DNA from: Polyangiaceae bacterium
GTDB lineage: Bacteria; Myxococcota_A; Polyangia; Polyangiales; Polyangiaceae
Reading direction: 5' to 3'
Length of the DNA stretch: 64,000 nt
Assembly: GCA_019637295.1 (NCBI GenBank)
Contig: JAHBVX010000002.1
Span: 186,001 to 250,000 of the forward strand
Positions 24,519-34,059 of this stretch are shown here, piece by piece (within the stretch, counting starts at the first letter, position 1; every line of letters starts with the position of its first letter). The position numbers and the translations under genes are program-made. The notes below the pieces were generated by a model. The model worked only from the letters and a program-made list of their open reading frames with translations, was not told the DNA's origin and made no database searches.

Positions 24519-24691
24519 CGCGCAGCGTTCATTCCACGCCGCAGCTCGTCGGTCAGCCGAAGCATGGCGACCATGCGCTCGAGCCTCTCTTGCGGCGTCC
24601 TACGCAGGTTTTCGACGAGAAGAGAGACATCGACGTCGCGCTTGTAGGCCTCGATCACGGGATCCTTCGGCAAGGCGTCGTCGGTTGCCAT
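24515..24691 (-). CDS. Small helical partner protein of the nucleotidyltransferase module
   Basis: ATG at 24691 gives 58 residues: an acidic start, DPVIEAYKRDVDVSLLVENL, then RRTPQERLERMVAMLRL and TDELRRGMN. Short proteins of this form (a DPVIE-x-YK-RDVD entry and a Leu/Arg-rich helix) regularly precede nucleotidyltransferase genes and may be their cognate regulators or antitoxins; that pairing is inferred from recollection of similar gene orders. The gene is intact although its partner is cut. Confidence 0.6.
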   Translation of the reverse strand: MATDDALPKDPVIEAYKRDVDVSLLVENLRRTPQERLERMVAMLRLTDELRRGMNAAR

Positions 24692-25290
24692 GAGTCGATC
24701 GTACGCGAGGCGGGCGCGTCGGTCCAGGCGCGGCGCTTAGCTCGCCATTCCGCGGCACTGCAGGTTCGACCGACCCAGTGAAGTGCCCAATGGGTCGGCG
24801 CTCCACAGTCGTGTCCCCTGCGCTCTCGATCCAGGTCGGGGAGGTGCTGGCGGTCTACGGAGCGCCGGAGAGGGTGGTGCCGATGACGCCGCACGTGGAG
24901 CGCTGGGCGCGGCAGTTCACCGGCGAGGCGAGGCGTCCATTGAGCGTGCAGGAGCACGTGATCGTCGAGGGTGACGTCCTCTACGTGTTGGGCTGGGCGC
25001 AGGAGTCAGCGGGCGTGCCCACTCTGCGAGACCATTCGCTATCAGCCAGACCTCGGGATAGCCCGAGGCGGTGGCGGGCTGCACGACGTGTGAGGCGGTG
25101 CCATCGGCGATGGGGGTCAGGACGAGCCGGGTCTCCGCCAGCGATGGGCTAACCAGCTGATAAGCCTTCCACAGAAGCGGTAGAAGCTCTTGTCCGACGG
25201 CGCGAGCGCCAGCGCGTGCAATGCCGGCGCTTCCGCCGGTGCCCGACGCGCCGCCGGGGGCGTTTCCGCGCCGCACCGGCCAGAGGAGCG
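24692..25290. other. Gene debris without an intact gene
   Basis: Two unrelated fragments are visible. On the plus strand (about 24808-25010) ALSIQVGEVLAVYGAPERVV and SVQEHVIVEGDVLYVLGWAQ resemble the end of a GIDE/BAM-like domain protein. On the minus strand (about 25192-25020) LPLLWKAYQLVSPSLAETRL and VLTPIADGTASHVVQPATAS form part of an unrecognised protein. Neither has a native start or stop. The stretch continues the rearranged zone to the right of the second IS91-like remnant. Confidence 0.45.
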
Positions 25291-26043
25291 TCAACCTTCG
25301 CTCAGCGCTGCCAGCGTTGCTTCGGCCAGGATCTCGCCGAGCACGGTGATGGTCGCGAGGCCTTCTTCGGCGCTCGCGCGGGCGGGGTAGCCGAAGTACG
25401 CGCGCGGTCCGCCGGCTTGTTCGAAGGTGGTTCGCCCCTCGCGGATCGCGAGGGACAGACTGCTTGGGTTGTCCGGCAGCGCGAGGCGCACGTCGTCGCG
25501 AACCCAGTCGGGGCGCGCCGCCATCACGATGGAGCCCTCGTACTGTCCAGCGTGACAGGCGCCGCTCTTGAACTCGTCGGTGAGCCGCAACGCCCAGGGC
25601 TTGCGGGTGACGTCGGGATACACCACGGTGAGCGAAGGCTCTGCGGCGAGGGACTCCTGGGCCGCGTACAGCGTCTGGATGTGGGTTGGCTCGAGGTGCG
25701 CGTTGGCCAGCACCAGCGCCCGCGCGCCGAAGCCCTGCAGCGCGCGACCGATGTCGGTTACCAGCGCGGCCGCCGTCTCGGAGCGAATGGAAATGGTCCC
25801 GGCGAATCCCGCCGCGTAGCCGGCGACGGTGTAGGCGAGCGCCGGCAAGATGACGACGGTGAGCCCCGCCGCAGCGAGTCTCGCTCCACCCGCCTCCGCC
25901 ATGGCCTCGGCGATGATCACGTCCGTGGCCAGCGGTAGGTGCGGACCGTGGGCCTCGGTGGCCCCGACCGGCAAGATGAAGATGGGCGCGCGCTCCCGCA
26001 GCGCCTCGATCGCGTCGTAGGAAACCTCGGCCAGTCGGATCAC
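25291..26043 (-). CDS. Creatininase-family amidohydrolase
   Basis: The GTG at 26043 gives 250 residues, the family's usual size, starting VIRLAEVSYDAIEALRER; frames upstream to 26148 have no domain content. FILPVGATEAHGPHLPLATD carries the Glu and His-x-x-His-type ligands that start the creatininase metal site. ALVLANAHLEPTHIQTLY and SGACHAGQYEGSIVMA supply the later His/Glu residues. Members hydrolyse cyclic amides such as creatinine or formamidopyrimidines; the exact substrate cannot be read. It is divergent from the lipoprotein gene at 26178. Confidence 0.82.
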   Translation of the reverse strand: MIRLAEVSYDAIEALRERAPIFILPVGATEAHGPHLPLATDVIIAEAMAEAGGARLAAAGLTVVILPALAYTVAGYAAGFAGTISIRSETAAALVTDIGRALQGFGARALVLANAHLEPTHIQTLYAAQESLAAEPSLTVVYPDVTRKPWALRLTDEFKSGACHAGQYEGSIVMAARPDWVRDDVRLALPDNPSSLSLAIREGRTTFEQAGGPRAYFGYPARASAEEGLATITVLGEILAEATLAALSEG

Positions 26044-26177
26044 GGCGGGGAGCTTAACTCCCCGACAGGCAGATGACGTAGAGTTGCTGCGACCTCGGAA
26101 CTTTCCACTCCGAGCGCAGCACTCACAGACGCCGCGTACACTGACCACACGAAGGCAGACTGCGCTACACTGTCGCG

Positions 26178-26948
26178 ATGGTGCGCTGGTCGGCTCTCCT
26201 CGCCCTGTTGCTGCTCGGGTGCGACGTCGGCTCCGCTCCGTCCTCGCGCAACGTCGAGCACGCGCTCACCGAGCTTGGCGCGGAGCTCGGCGGCCGCGAG
26301 GTGAAGGTGCTGGCCACCGAGGGCGGCGAGTCGATCCTCGGCGCACGCAGCGTGGCCTTACCGGACACGGACTCGCCCACGACTTGGGAGCTGTTCCGAT
26401 ACCGCGCCGGGCACGAGCGCGCGACGCCCCTGGGCCTCACCGCGCTGCTCGCCACCCCGACCCCTGCCGGCGTGCTCGTGGTCGCGACGGATCGCAGCCT
26501 GCTCCGGCTCGACGCTCGCGGCTGGCGGCGCATCGCGACCAACGTGCTCGGTCGGCCCGCGGTCTTGGGCTCACGGCTGGTCATCTCGCGAGCGGGAGAC
26601 GAACCGGGGCAGAGCGAGCTCGTCGTGATCGAGCCGTCGGGCTCGCTACGCACCCTCGCGCCGGCGCCGGGCCCCGACGACTTGCCCATCGCGCTGCCGG
26701 ATGGGCGGGTCGCGTTCGTGTCCGGTCGCACCGGCGTCGCGTCGCTGTGGGTGGTGCATCCGGATCGCGGTGCTGCCGAGCAACTCACCAATCGCGGAGT
26801 GACGCCCGGGCGCGGGCTCGTGGGCTTCGTGCCCCCGCCGGCCACGGTGCTCTCGGTCGACGCCGTGGGGATCGAATACGACGACGGCGAGGGCGGCGTC
26901 CACGTCGTGGATCACCGCAGCGGCGTCACGGTCCGGAGGCAGCCGTGA
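26178..26948 (+). CDS. Lipoprotein with TolB-like propeller repeats
   Basis: The 256-residue product has a short signal peptide with the lipobox LLLGC. Repeats of the form LPDGRVAFVSGRTGVASLWV and LVVIEPSGSLRTLAP suggest a six-bladed TolB/WD40-like beta-propeller, probably a protein-binding surface on the inner face of the envelope. The stop overlaps the GTG of the M23 peptidase gene by 4 bp, so it may act with that enzyme. Confidence 0.65.
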   Translation: MVRWSALLALLLLGCDVGSAPSSRNVEHALTELGAELGGREVKVLATEGGESILGARSVALPDTDSPTTWELFRYRAGHERATPLGLTALLATPTPAGVLVVATDRSLLRLDARGWRRIATNVLGRPAVLGSRLVISRAGDEPGQSELVVIEPSGSLRTLAPAPGPDDLPIALPDGRVAFVSGRTGVASLWVVHPDRGAAEQLTNRGVTPGRGLVGFVPPPATVLSVDAVGIEYDDGEGGVHVVDHRSGVTVRRQP

Positions 26949-28156
26949 AGGCGGGAGCCATCCAGCTCGCGCTCGCGGCGGCGCTGCTCGCGGCGCCGGC
27001 GAGCGCACAGCAGTACCGCTTCCCGATCGAGCTGCCGAGCTCCGGCACCCAGCCCTACATCACCGCCTACCGTGATCTCGACGGCAGCACCGCGCTGAAG
27101 GACTGGAACTGCGGCACTCACACCTACAACGGGCACAAGGGCACCGACATCGGCATCGGTAGCTTCCCGGTGATGGACGCGGGCAGCCGCTGGATCGTCG
27201 CGGCGGCGCCGGGCAAGGTCGTGGTCGTCAACGACGGCTGCGCCGATCGCTGCACCACGGGAGACTGCGGCTGCGGCTCGGGCTTCGGCAACTACGTCAA
27301 GGTGGAGCACGCCGACGGCAAGTCCACCTACTACGCGCACATGATGAAGGGCTCCCTGCAGGTCGCGGTCGGCAACGACGTGAGCTGCGGTCAGCACCTC
27401 GGCAAGGTCGGCTCGAGCGGCAACTCCACCGGTCCGCACCTGCACTTCGAGGTGCGCTACGCGACCAACACGTCCGACGATCCCTACTCCGGGAGCTGCG
27501 GCGGTCCGGCGTCGTTCTGGGTCAGCCAAGGCGCGTACAAGGGTCTGCCGTCGGATCAATGCGAGAAGCCCGCCGAGGTCGACGCCGCGAAGCTCATCGC
27601 GCTCGTGCCCGCCCCGGGTACGGAGGTCACCGCGGGCGCGAGCTTCGAGGCCTCGTTCACCTACGAGAACACCGGCAACACGACCTGGTCATCCGCGGGC
27701 AGCTACTCGCTGGCCCACGACGCGGGCGAGAGCTTCGGCGCCTCGGGCGGCGTGGGCCTGCAGGGCGGCGCGAGCGTGTCCGCTGGTCAGAGCCAGGTGT
27801 TCACCGTCACGCTCAGCGCCCCGACGAGCCCCGGGAGTCACTCGGGCTCCTTCCGCATGACCCGCGGCGCGACGCGCTTCGGCGACACCGCGACGCTCGA
27901 GATCCAGGTGCTCGGGGCGCCCTCGAGCGGAGGCGCCGGCGCGGGGACGGGCGGCGAGGGTGCGGGCTGGAGCCAAGGCAGCGGAGGGCTCGTCACCGGC
28001 AGCGGCGGCAAGGGCTCGGGGCAGCAGTCCACGGTCATGGCGGGGGAGTCGGAGGGGTGCGCGTGCCGCGCCGCGGGCGCTGCCCGCCCCGCCGGCGCGG
28101 TGTGGCTCTTGGCCGCTGCGCTGCTGCTCGCGCTCCGGCGTCGCCGCTCCGCTTGA
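26945..28156 (+). CDS. M23 (LytM) peptidase with MYXO-CTERM anchor
   Basis: The 403-residue protein has a signal peptide (cleavage after ASA), an M23 zinc peptidase domain with His64 and Asp68 (HKGTDIGI), His132 and HLHFEV (His165, His167), and then a beta-sandwich of the NBR1/Ig type (ENTGNTTWSSAGSYSLAHD) near 240-330. A Gly/Ser-rich spacer leads to a MYXO-CTERM tail: ESEGCACR, a hydrophobic helix and RRRR. That sorting signal is found only in this phylum and places the enzyme on the cell surface. M23 enzymes cut peptidoglycan cross-links. Start is a GTG coupled to the lipoprotein gene. Confidence 0.88.
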   Translation: MKAGAIQLALAAALLAAPASAQQYRFPIELPSSGTQPYITAYRDLDGSTALKDWNCGTHTYNGHKGTDIGIGSFPVMDAGSRWIVAAAPGKVVVVNDGCADRCTTGDCGCGSGFGNYVKVEHADGKSTYYAHMMKGSLQVAVGNDVSCGQHLGKVGSSGNSTGPHLHFEVRYATNTSDDPYSGSCGGPASFWVSQGAYKGLPSDQCEKPAEVDAAKLIALVPAPGTEVTAGASFEASFTYENTGNTTWSSAGSYSLAHDAGESFGASGGVGLQGGASVSAGQSQVFTVTLSAPTSPGSHSGSFRMTRGATRFGDTATLEIQVLGAPSSGGAGAGTGGEGAGWSQGSGGLVTGSGGKGSGQQSTVMAGESEGCACRAAGAARPAGAVWLLAAALLLALRRRRSA

Positions 28157-28187
28157 CGCGCCTTTGGCTCCTGCGTTTCGTTCCCAC

Positions 28188-29735
<1,548 letters not shown>

Positions 29736-29738
29736 GCG

Positions 29739-30050
29739 TCAGTCGCCGTGGGGTGGCGGGCTCGAGATGGCGCTCGACTCCAGCGACAGCAGCCGGTCGA
29801 GCAGCACTTCGTCGCGTCGCGTGATGGCGAGCTTCAGCAGGTTGGAGCGACGGTCCCCCGATGGAAGATCCGCGAGCAGCACCTTCGCGCGGCGGATCAG
29901 CGCATCGACGCTGGCTCGGCGCGTGACGCCGTCGCTCGCCGGGGCACCGGGGGCTTCGACCCGCGGGCGCACGGACGAGCGCTCGTCGGCGATGTCGGCG
30001 TCGTCCGGCGGCGCGGGCGGGTAGGGGGTCTTGGTGGCGGAGCCGGTCAT
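29739..30050 (-). CDS. Small hypothetical protein, 103 residues
   Basis: Translated from ATG 30050, the product starts MTGSATKTPYPPAPPDDADI and continues with a helical, charged core (RRASVDALIRRAKVLLADLP). No family is recognised. The gene converges on the ligase with only three bases between stops. Longer upstream frames look non-coding. Confidence 0.45.
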   Translation of the reverse strand: MTGSATKTPYPPAPPDDADIADERSSVRPRVEAPGAPASDGVTRRASVDALIRRAKVLLADLPSGDRRSNLLKLAITRRDEVLLDRLLSLESSAISSPPPHGD

Positions 30051-30381
30051 GGGGGACTTTCGTTGCGGTCGGTCAACCGTCGGAGTGCAGAAACCGTTCC
30101 CAGGATCGACGCCCGAGCGGAAGAATCGATCCAATCGGCGCATTTCCCTGGATTTTTCGAGGATTGCCGCGGTGGCCGGCCGGCGGGACGGTTGGAGGAC
30201 CCTGGCGCGAGCGGCCTGGCGCCGCCCACGAGCCTGAACAGATTGCGTAGCGGGGGGCCCAATTCCGTCACGCGGATTGGAGCACGGAATCGGACGCTCT
30301 CGCGTTGCCGATCACGATCGGCATTCCTAGAATTTTTGCGTTCGGAGACCCGGGGGTACCGGCTCCGAGCGGAGTGCTCCA
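30051..30381 (+). promoter_or_regulatory. 331-base gap with promoter and inverted repeats
   Basis: The gap between divergent genes holds a plausible promoter toward the hydroxylase: TTGCCG (30305-30310), 17 bases, TAGAAT (30328-30333). The palindrome GCCGAT-CACG-ATCGGC (30307-30322) overlaps the -35 and spacer, as a repressor site would. A second, perfect 10-bp inverted repeat, ATTGGAGCAC at 30276-30285 and GTGCTCCAAT at 30374-30383, brackets the promoter and reaches the start codon. The segment 30051-30270 shows nothing else. Confidence 0.45.
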
Positions 30382-30987
30382 ATGATGCGTGCCAGCAACG
30401 AGTCACCGCGAATGTTCGACAGCGACGTCGTCGACTTCTTCTCCCGTACTCACCCCATCGTCGTCCCCCTCCTCTACGTGCCGGCCACCGTCGCGTTGCT
30501 CTGGTACGGAGTCGCGCGCGCTGGCGTCGGCGCTGCGGCGAGCGTGCTGTACTTTCTGCTCGGACTCGTCGTCTGGTCCCTCTCGGAGTACTGGCTGCAC
30601 CGCACCGTCTTCCACTGGCAGCCCAACGCGCGCTGGGGAGCGCGCATGCACTTCCTCATCCACGGCGTGCACCACCGGTGGCCCCGGGACAAGTACCGCC
30701 TGGTCATGCCCCCCGCGGCGAGCCTGCTGGCCGCGGCGCTGTTCTTCGGGCTGTTCTATCTGCTGCTGGGCGCCCGCGTCGTCTGGCCGTTTCACGCGGG
30801 TTTCGTGGTCGGGTACGTGACGTACGACCTGACGCACTATTACATCCACCACTACAACCCGAAGTCGAGCTACGGTCGGCGCCTGAAGAGGCACCACATG
30901 CTGCACCACTTCAAGGACACCGACTCTCGCTTCGGCGTCTCGACCCCGGTCTGGGACTCCGTGTTCGGAACCCGAGGACAGCCATGA
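30382..30987 (+). CDS. Fatty acid hydroxylase (FA2H/sterol desaturase superfamily)
   Basis: The 201-residue integral membrane protein has the eight-His di-iron pattern of fatty acid 2-hydroxylases: HRTVFH, HGVHH, HYYIHH and HHMLHH, set between four hydrophobic segments. These enzymes add a hydroxyl to fatty acyl chains of sphingolipids or other membrane lipids using oxygen. ATG at 30382 is followed by another Met at 30385 and a third at 30412; the first is inside an inverted repeat. It starts a three-gene run with 4-bp overlaps. Confidence 0.85.
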   Translation: MMRASNESPRMFDSDVVDFFSRTHPIVVPLLYVPATVALLWYGVARAGVGAAASVLYFLLGLVVWSLSEYWLHRTVFHWQPNARWGARMHFLIHGVHHRWPRDKYRLVMPPAASLLAAALFFGLFYLLLGARVVWPFHAGFVVGYVTYDLTHYYIHHYNPKSSYGRRLKRHHMLHHFKDTDSRFGVSTPVWDSVFGTRGQP

Positions 30988-31346
30988 CGGACGAGCCGGA
31001 AGACAGAGACGAAGAGCTCGACCCGAGCGAGTATGTGATGCCCGTCGTGCCCGCGGAGCTCGGCATCGATCCGTTGCTGCTCGCCATCGTGCACTGCGCC
31101 GCGTTCTTGGACTTCGCCGAAGAGGCGCTGGTCGAGCCCGACGCCGCCGGCGACGCCCTCGAGCACATCGGGCTGTACGTGCAGCGCCTCGCGCCGGAGC
31201 GCGTCGCGGCGCTCACCGCCGACCTCGAGCGGCTGGTCTCGCACGCCGAGGCCGAGAGCTGGCCCACGCCCATGATCGAGTTCGTCACGGACTTCTTGTA
31301 CAGCTGCGGCATCGGCGACGAGCGCGACGACGACGAACCGTCGTGA
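30984..31346 (+). CDS. Acidic hypothetical protein, 120 residues
   Basis: ATG at 30984 overlaps the hydroxylase stop. The product is strongly acidic at both ends (DEPEDRDEELDPSEY and DERDDDEPS) and helical in the middle (LLLAIVHCAAFLDFAEEALV). No family is recognised. Coupling on both sides (the next gene also starts inside its stop) marks it as part of the hydroxylase operon. Confidence 0.6.
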   Translation: MTDEPEDRDEELDPSEYVMPVVPAELGIDPLLLAIVHCAAFLDFAEEALVEPDAAGDALEHIGLYVQRLAPERVAALTADLERLVSHAEAESWPTPMIEFVTDFLYSCGIGDERDDDEPS

Positions 31347-31708
31347 GTCGACTACACCACGTCGCGCTGGGCGCCATCGACGTGGAGCGCGTCGCGAGCT
31401 TCTACCGCGATGTCCTCGACCTGCCCGAGACAGCCCGTCACGAGGACGCCCGCGGCCTGCGCAGCGTCTGGCTCTCCCTGGGCCCGTCGGTGCTCATGAT
31501 CGAGCGCACGGACGAGCCGCTCCGCCGCGTGCAGGGCGTGGGAGCCGGGCCGTTTCTGCTCGCGCTCACCGCTCCCTCCGGCGCCGAAGCGGCCCTCCTG
31601 CGCCTCGGCGTCGTGATCGAGTCCCGCAGCGAGTACACGCTGTACTTCCGTGATCCCGAGGGCAACCGCGTCGCCCTCAGCCGCTATCCGCTGCCCGCGG
31701 GCGCCTAG
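31343..31708 (+). CDS. VOC (glyoxalase/bleomycin-resistance) superfamily protein
   Basis: The GTG at 31343 gives 121 residues with one VOC module: LHHVALGAIDVERVASFYRD at the start, VLMIERTDEPL in the centre and YTLYFRDPEGNRVALSRYPL at the end, with His and Glu residues in the usual metal positions. VOC proteins are metal-dependent isomerases, dioxygenases or drug-binding proteins, and the single-module length suggests a homodimer. Substrate unknown; co-transcribed with the fatty acid hydroxylase. Confidence 0.8.
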   Translation: MSRLHHVALGAIDVERVASFYRDVLDLPETARHEDARGLRSVWLSLGPSVLMIERTDEPLRRVQGVGAGPFLLALTAPSGAEAALLRLGVVIESRSEYTLYFRDPEGNRVALSRYPLPAGA

Positions 31709-31756
31709 CGCCGCGGCTCGACCGCTGCGCCACGGCTGCATTATCGTGAGCCCACC

Positions 31757-32581
31757 ATGTCGAAGCTCGCGCACCTGCTCCTGGAGCAGGACGGACCCGT
31801 CGCCACCCTCACGCTCAATCGCCCGGAGCGGCTGAACGCGTACACCACGGCCATGGGCATCGAGCTGTTCTCGACCCTGGCGGAGCTCGACGCGAAGGAC
31901 GACGTGCGCGTGATCTTGATCACCGGGGCGGGTCGCGCGTTCTGCGCCGGCGCGGATCTGGAGCCGAAGGGGGCGACCTTCAGCGGCGAGCGCACCTGGC
32001 AGAGCGCCGCTGAGCTGCAGCAGCGCGTGGCTCCCTGGCGCCTGCGCACGCCCATCATCGCCGTCATCAACGGCCCGGCCGTGGGCATCGGCGCGACGCT
32101 GCCGCTGTCGTGGGATCTGCGCATCGCCTCGGACCGCGCGCGCATGGGCTTCGTGTTCACGCGCCGCGGGATCCTGCCCGAGGCGGGCAGCACCTGGCTC
32201 CTGCCGCGGCTGGTCGGGCTGGCCAAGGCGATGGACCTCTTGCTCACCGGTCGCATCCTCGGCGCACAGGAGGCGCTCGACTACGGCCTGGTCAGCCGCG
32301 TGGTCCCCCACGACGACTTGATGACCGTCGCCCGGGAGATGGCGCGGGACATCGCCGAGAACACCGCGCCTCTGTCGGTGGCGCTGACGCGTACGCTGCT
32401 GTGGCAGCAGCTCCTCGAGGCCGATCCAGTGGCCGCCAAGGCGCGCGAGGACGAGCTGTTCTACTGGCTCGGCAAGCAAGCCGACGCGGCCGAAGGCGTG
32501 ACGGCGTTCCTCGAGAAGCGCGCGCCGGCCTGGACGCTGAGCAAGAACCAGCGCGCTCCCGGCGAGGACGAGCCGCGGTGA
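31757..32581 (+). CDS. Enoyl-CoA hydratase/isomerase family protein
   Basis: The 274-residue crotonase-fold protein has ITGAGRAFCAGADLEPKGAT (first oxyanion-hole and substrate loop) and AVINGPAVGIGATLPLSWDL (second oxyanion hole). GILPEAGSTWLLPRLVG has one of the two catalytic Glu positions; the first Glu of classical hydratases is replaced near GIGATLPL, so isomerase or other chemistry is possible. It overlaps the next gene by 4 bp. Confidence 0.87.
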   Translation: MSKLAHLLLEQDGPVATLTLNRPERLNAYTTAMGIELFSTLAELDAKDDVRVILITGAGRAFCAGADLEPKGATFSGERTWQSAAELQQRVAPWRLRTPIIAVINGPAVGIGATLPLSWDLRIASDRARMGFVFTRRGILPEAGSTWLLPRLVGLAKAMDLLLTGRILGAQEALDYGLVSRVVPHDDLMTVAREMARDIAENTAPLSVALTRTLLWQQLLEADPVAAKAREDELFYWLGKQADAAEGVTAFLEKRAPAWTLSKNQRAPGEDEPR

Positions 32582-32949
32582 GTAGCCCGTACTACTTCGA
32601 GCAGCCGCCCGGCGAAGTCCCCGCGCCGCCGGTCTGGCTCTGGTACCGCGTGTACGCCGCCGCCATGTGCGTGATGTACTTGCTGATCGGCGCGGGCTGC
32701 ATCGGCCTCTATTTCGTGGCGCCGCCGAGCCCGGATCGGCTCTTCATCATCGTGATGGCGGTCATCAGCCTTCCCTTCGCGCTCCTGTTCGGCGCGGCCC
32801 TGGCGCTGCCCAAGAAGCCCTGGGCCTACTGGGTTCACTTGGCGCTGATGGGGCTCGGCATGACCAGCGCGTGCTGCATGCTGGCGAGCGGGCCGCTGAT
32901 CTGGTTCTGGCTCAAGCCCGAGGCCAAGGCGATGTTCGGGGTGCGCTGA
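32578..32949 (+). CDS. Small membrane protein, four predicted spans
   Basis: A GTG start within the hydratase stop gives 123 residues. After a Pro-rich cytoplasmic entry (PYYFEQPPGEVPAPPVWLW) there are four hydrophobic segments, two of them paired around a Pro-rich loop (FVAPPSPDRLF and ALPKKPWAYW). No family is recognised. Its stop is 10 bases from the convergent sigma factor gene. Confidence 0.6.
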   Translation: MSSPYYFEQPPGEVPAPPVWLWYRVYAAAMCVMYLLIGAGCIGLYFVAPPSPDRLFIIVMAVISLPFALLFGAALALPKKPWAYWVHLALMGLGMTSACCMLASGPLIWFWLKPEAKAMFGVR

Positions 32950-32958
32950 GCGGCGCGC

Positions 32959-33945
32959 TCACTTGGAGTCGAAGGAGCCGCCCTTCTGCTGCAGCACGGG
33001 CGCCTTCTTCTGTTGGGGCGGCTCGGATAGCTTGTTCGGCACAGCGGTCGTGAGCGGCTTCGGCGGAGCCTTCTTCTTCACGTCCTGGGGGGCGACCGGG
33101 GGCGCCGGCGGCGGCTCCTTCAGCTCGGTGGGCTCCGGCGGGGCCGGGCGACGCGCGCCCGCGGCGGCCGCGCGCGCTCGGACCACGGGCTCCTCGCTCT
33201 CACCGCTCGGATCCAGCCGTCGCGCCTCGTCGAGACCGCGCTCGCAGGCGTCCCAGCGCTCGGCGCTGCACTGATCGAGCGCTGCTCGACGCAGCTCCCG
33301 GGCGAGCTCTTCGGGCGGCAGCGCCGCCGGTTCACCGGCGATCTCGTCCACGCCGGAGGGCTGCGAGCGCAGCACGGCGAGGCTGGCGATCACGATCGCC
33401 GCCACTACCGCGGCGGCCGCGAGCTGCGCCGCCCAGCGGGAGCGAAAGTGACGTCGCAAACGCGAGACGCGCTGCCGCAGCGTGGGCGCGGGAACAGCTG
33501 CTTCCTCGGCGAGGTGCTCGAGCTTCTCGCCGTCTCCTTCGCGCAGCATCCACTCGAGGGTGCTGTGCGACTCACCCTGGGGCAGCTCACGCTCCGCCCA
33601 ACGAAGCAGATCCCGCGCGCTGACCGGCGCGCTCTCCGCCTCTGCTGCTTCGCTCTCGAGGTCGCTCGGCAGCTCGCGTTTGCCGCGACGGTAGGTGTCC
33701 ACGATCTTGTTGCGCGCGATGCGGTGGACCCAACGCCGCACCTCGGTGGGGTCATCCGGCCCGCGCTCCGCCGCGAGCGCGTCCGCCAACGTTGCCTGCA
33801 CGACGTCGTCCGCCTCGTGCTCCGGGACCCGACGCCGCGCATAGCGCAGCAGCGCGCGGTACAGGTCTGGATCGGCCAAGGCGCTGTGGCGCGACGCAGA
33901 CGGTTGGGCGGCGGGCGGCTCGGGCATGCGGACGGCGGTGGACAT
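32959..33945 (-). CDS. ECF-type sigma factor with membrane segment and Pro/Lys tail
   Basis: The first 170 residues form a sigma-70 region 2 (YRALLRYARRRVPEHEADDV ... RRWVHRIARNKIVDTYRR) and a region 4 (LEHLAEEAAVPAPTLRQRVS). Directly after it a single membrane span (AAQLAAAAVVAAIVIASLAV) leads to about 130 residues rich in Glu, Arg, Pro and Lys that should face the other side. A sigma factor tethered in this way may be held at the membrane and released by proteolysis, or the tail may serve as its own anti-sigma. A 42-bp block over its start recurs at 35089. Confidence 0.8.
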   Translation of the reverse strand: MSTAVRMPEPPAAQPSASRHSALADPDLYRALLRYARRRVPEHEADDVVQATLADALAAERGPDDPTEVRRWVHRIARNKIVDTYRRGKRELPSDLESEAAEAESAPVSARDLLRWAERELPQGESHSTLEWMLREGDGEKLEHLAEEAAVPAPTLRQRVSRLRRHFRSRWAAQLAAAAVVAAIVIASLAVLRSQPSGVDEIAGEPAALPPEELARELRRAALDQCSAERWDACERGLDEARRLDPSGESEEPVVRARAAAAGARRPAPPEPTELKEPPPAPPVAPQDVKKKAPPKPLTTAVPNKLSEPPQQKKAPVLQQKGGSFDSK

Positions 33946-33978
33946 CCACCGCCCTCATCGCGACGATGGCTCAGTGTG
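33937..33978. repeat. 42-bp duplicated block over the sigma factor start
   Basis: The minus strand reads GAGCCATCGTCGCGATGAG then GGCGGTGGATGTCCACC; ATGTCCACC is the start of the sigma factor. The same block lies at 35089-35130 with about six mismatches. It contains the start region and upstream DNA of the sigma gene, so it may carry an autoregulated promoter element. Confidence 0.7.
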
Positions 33979-34059
33979 TGACCGCTGCCGAGACACTTTC
34001 TGCAAATGCCAATGATTTCAGAGGCCTGCAGGAGCGTGACGCCAGCCAGCCCGGGGGCC

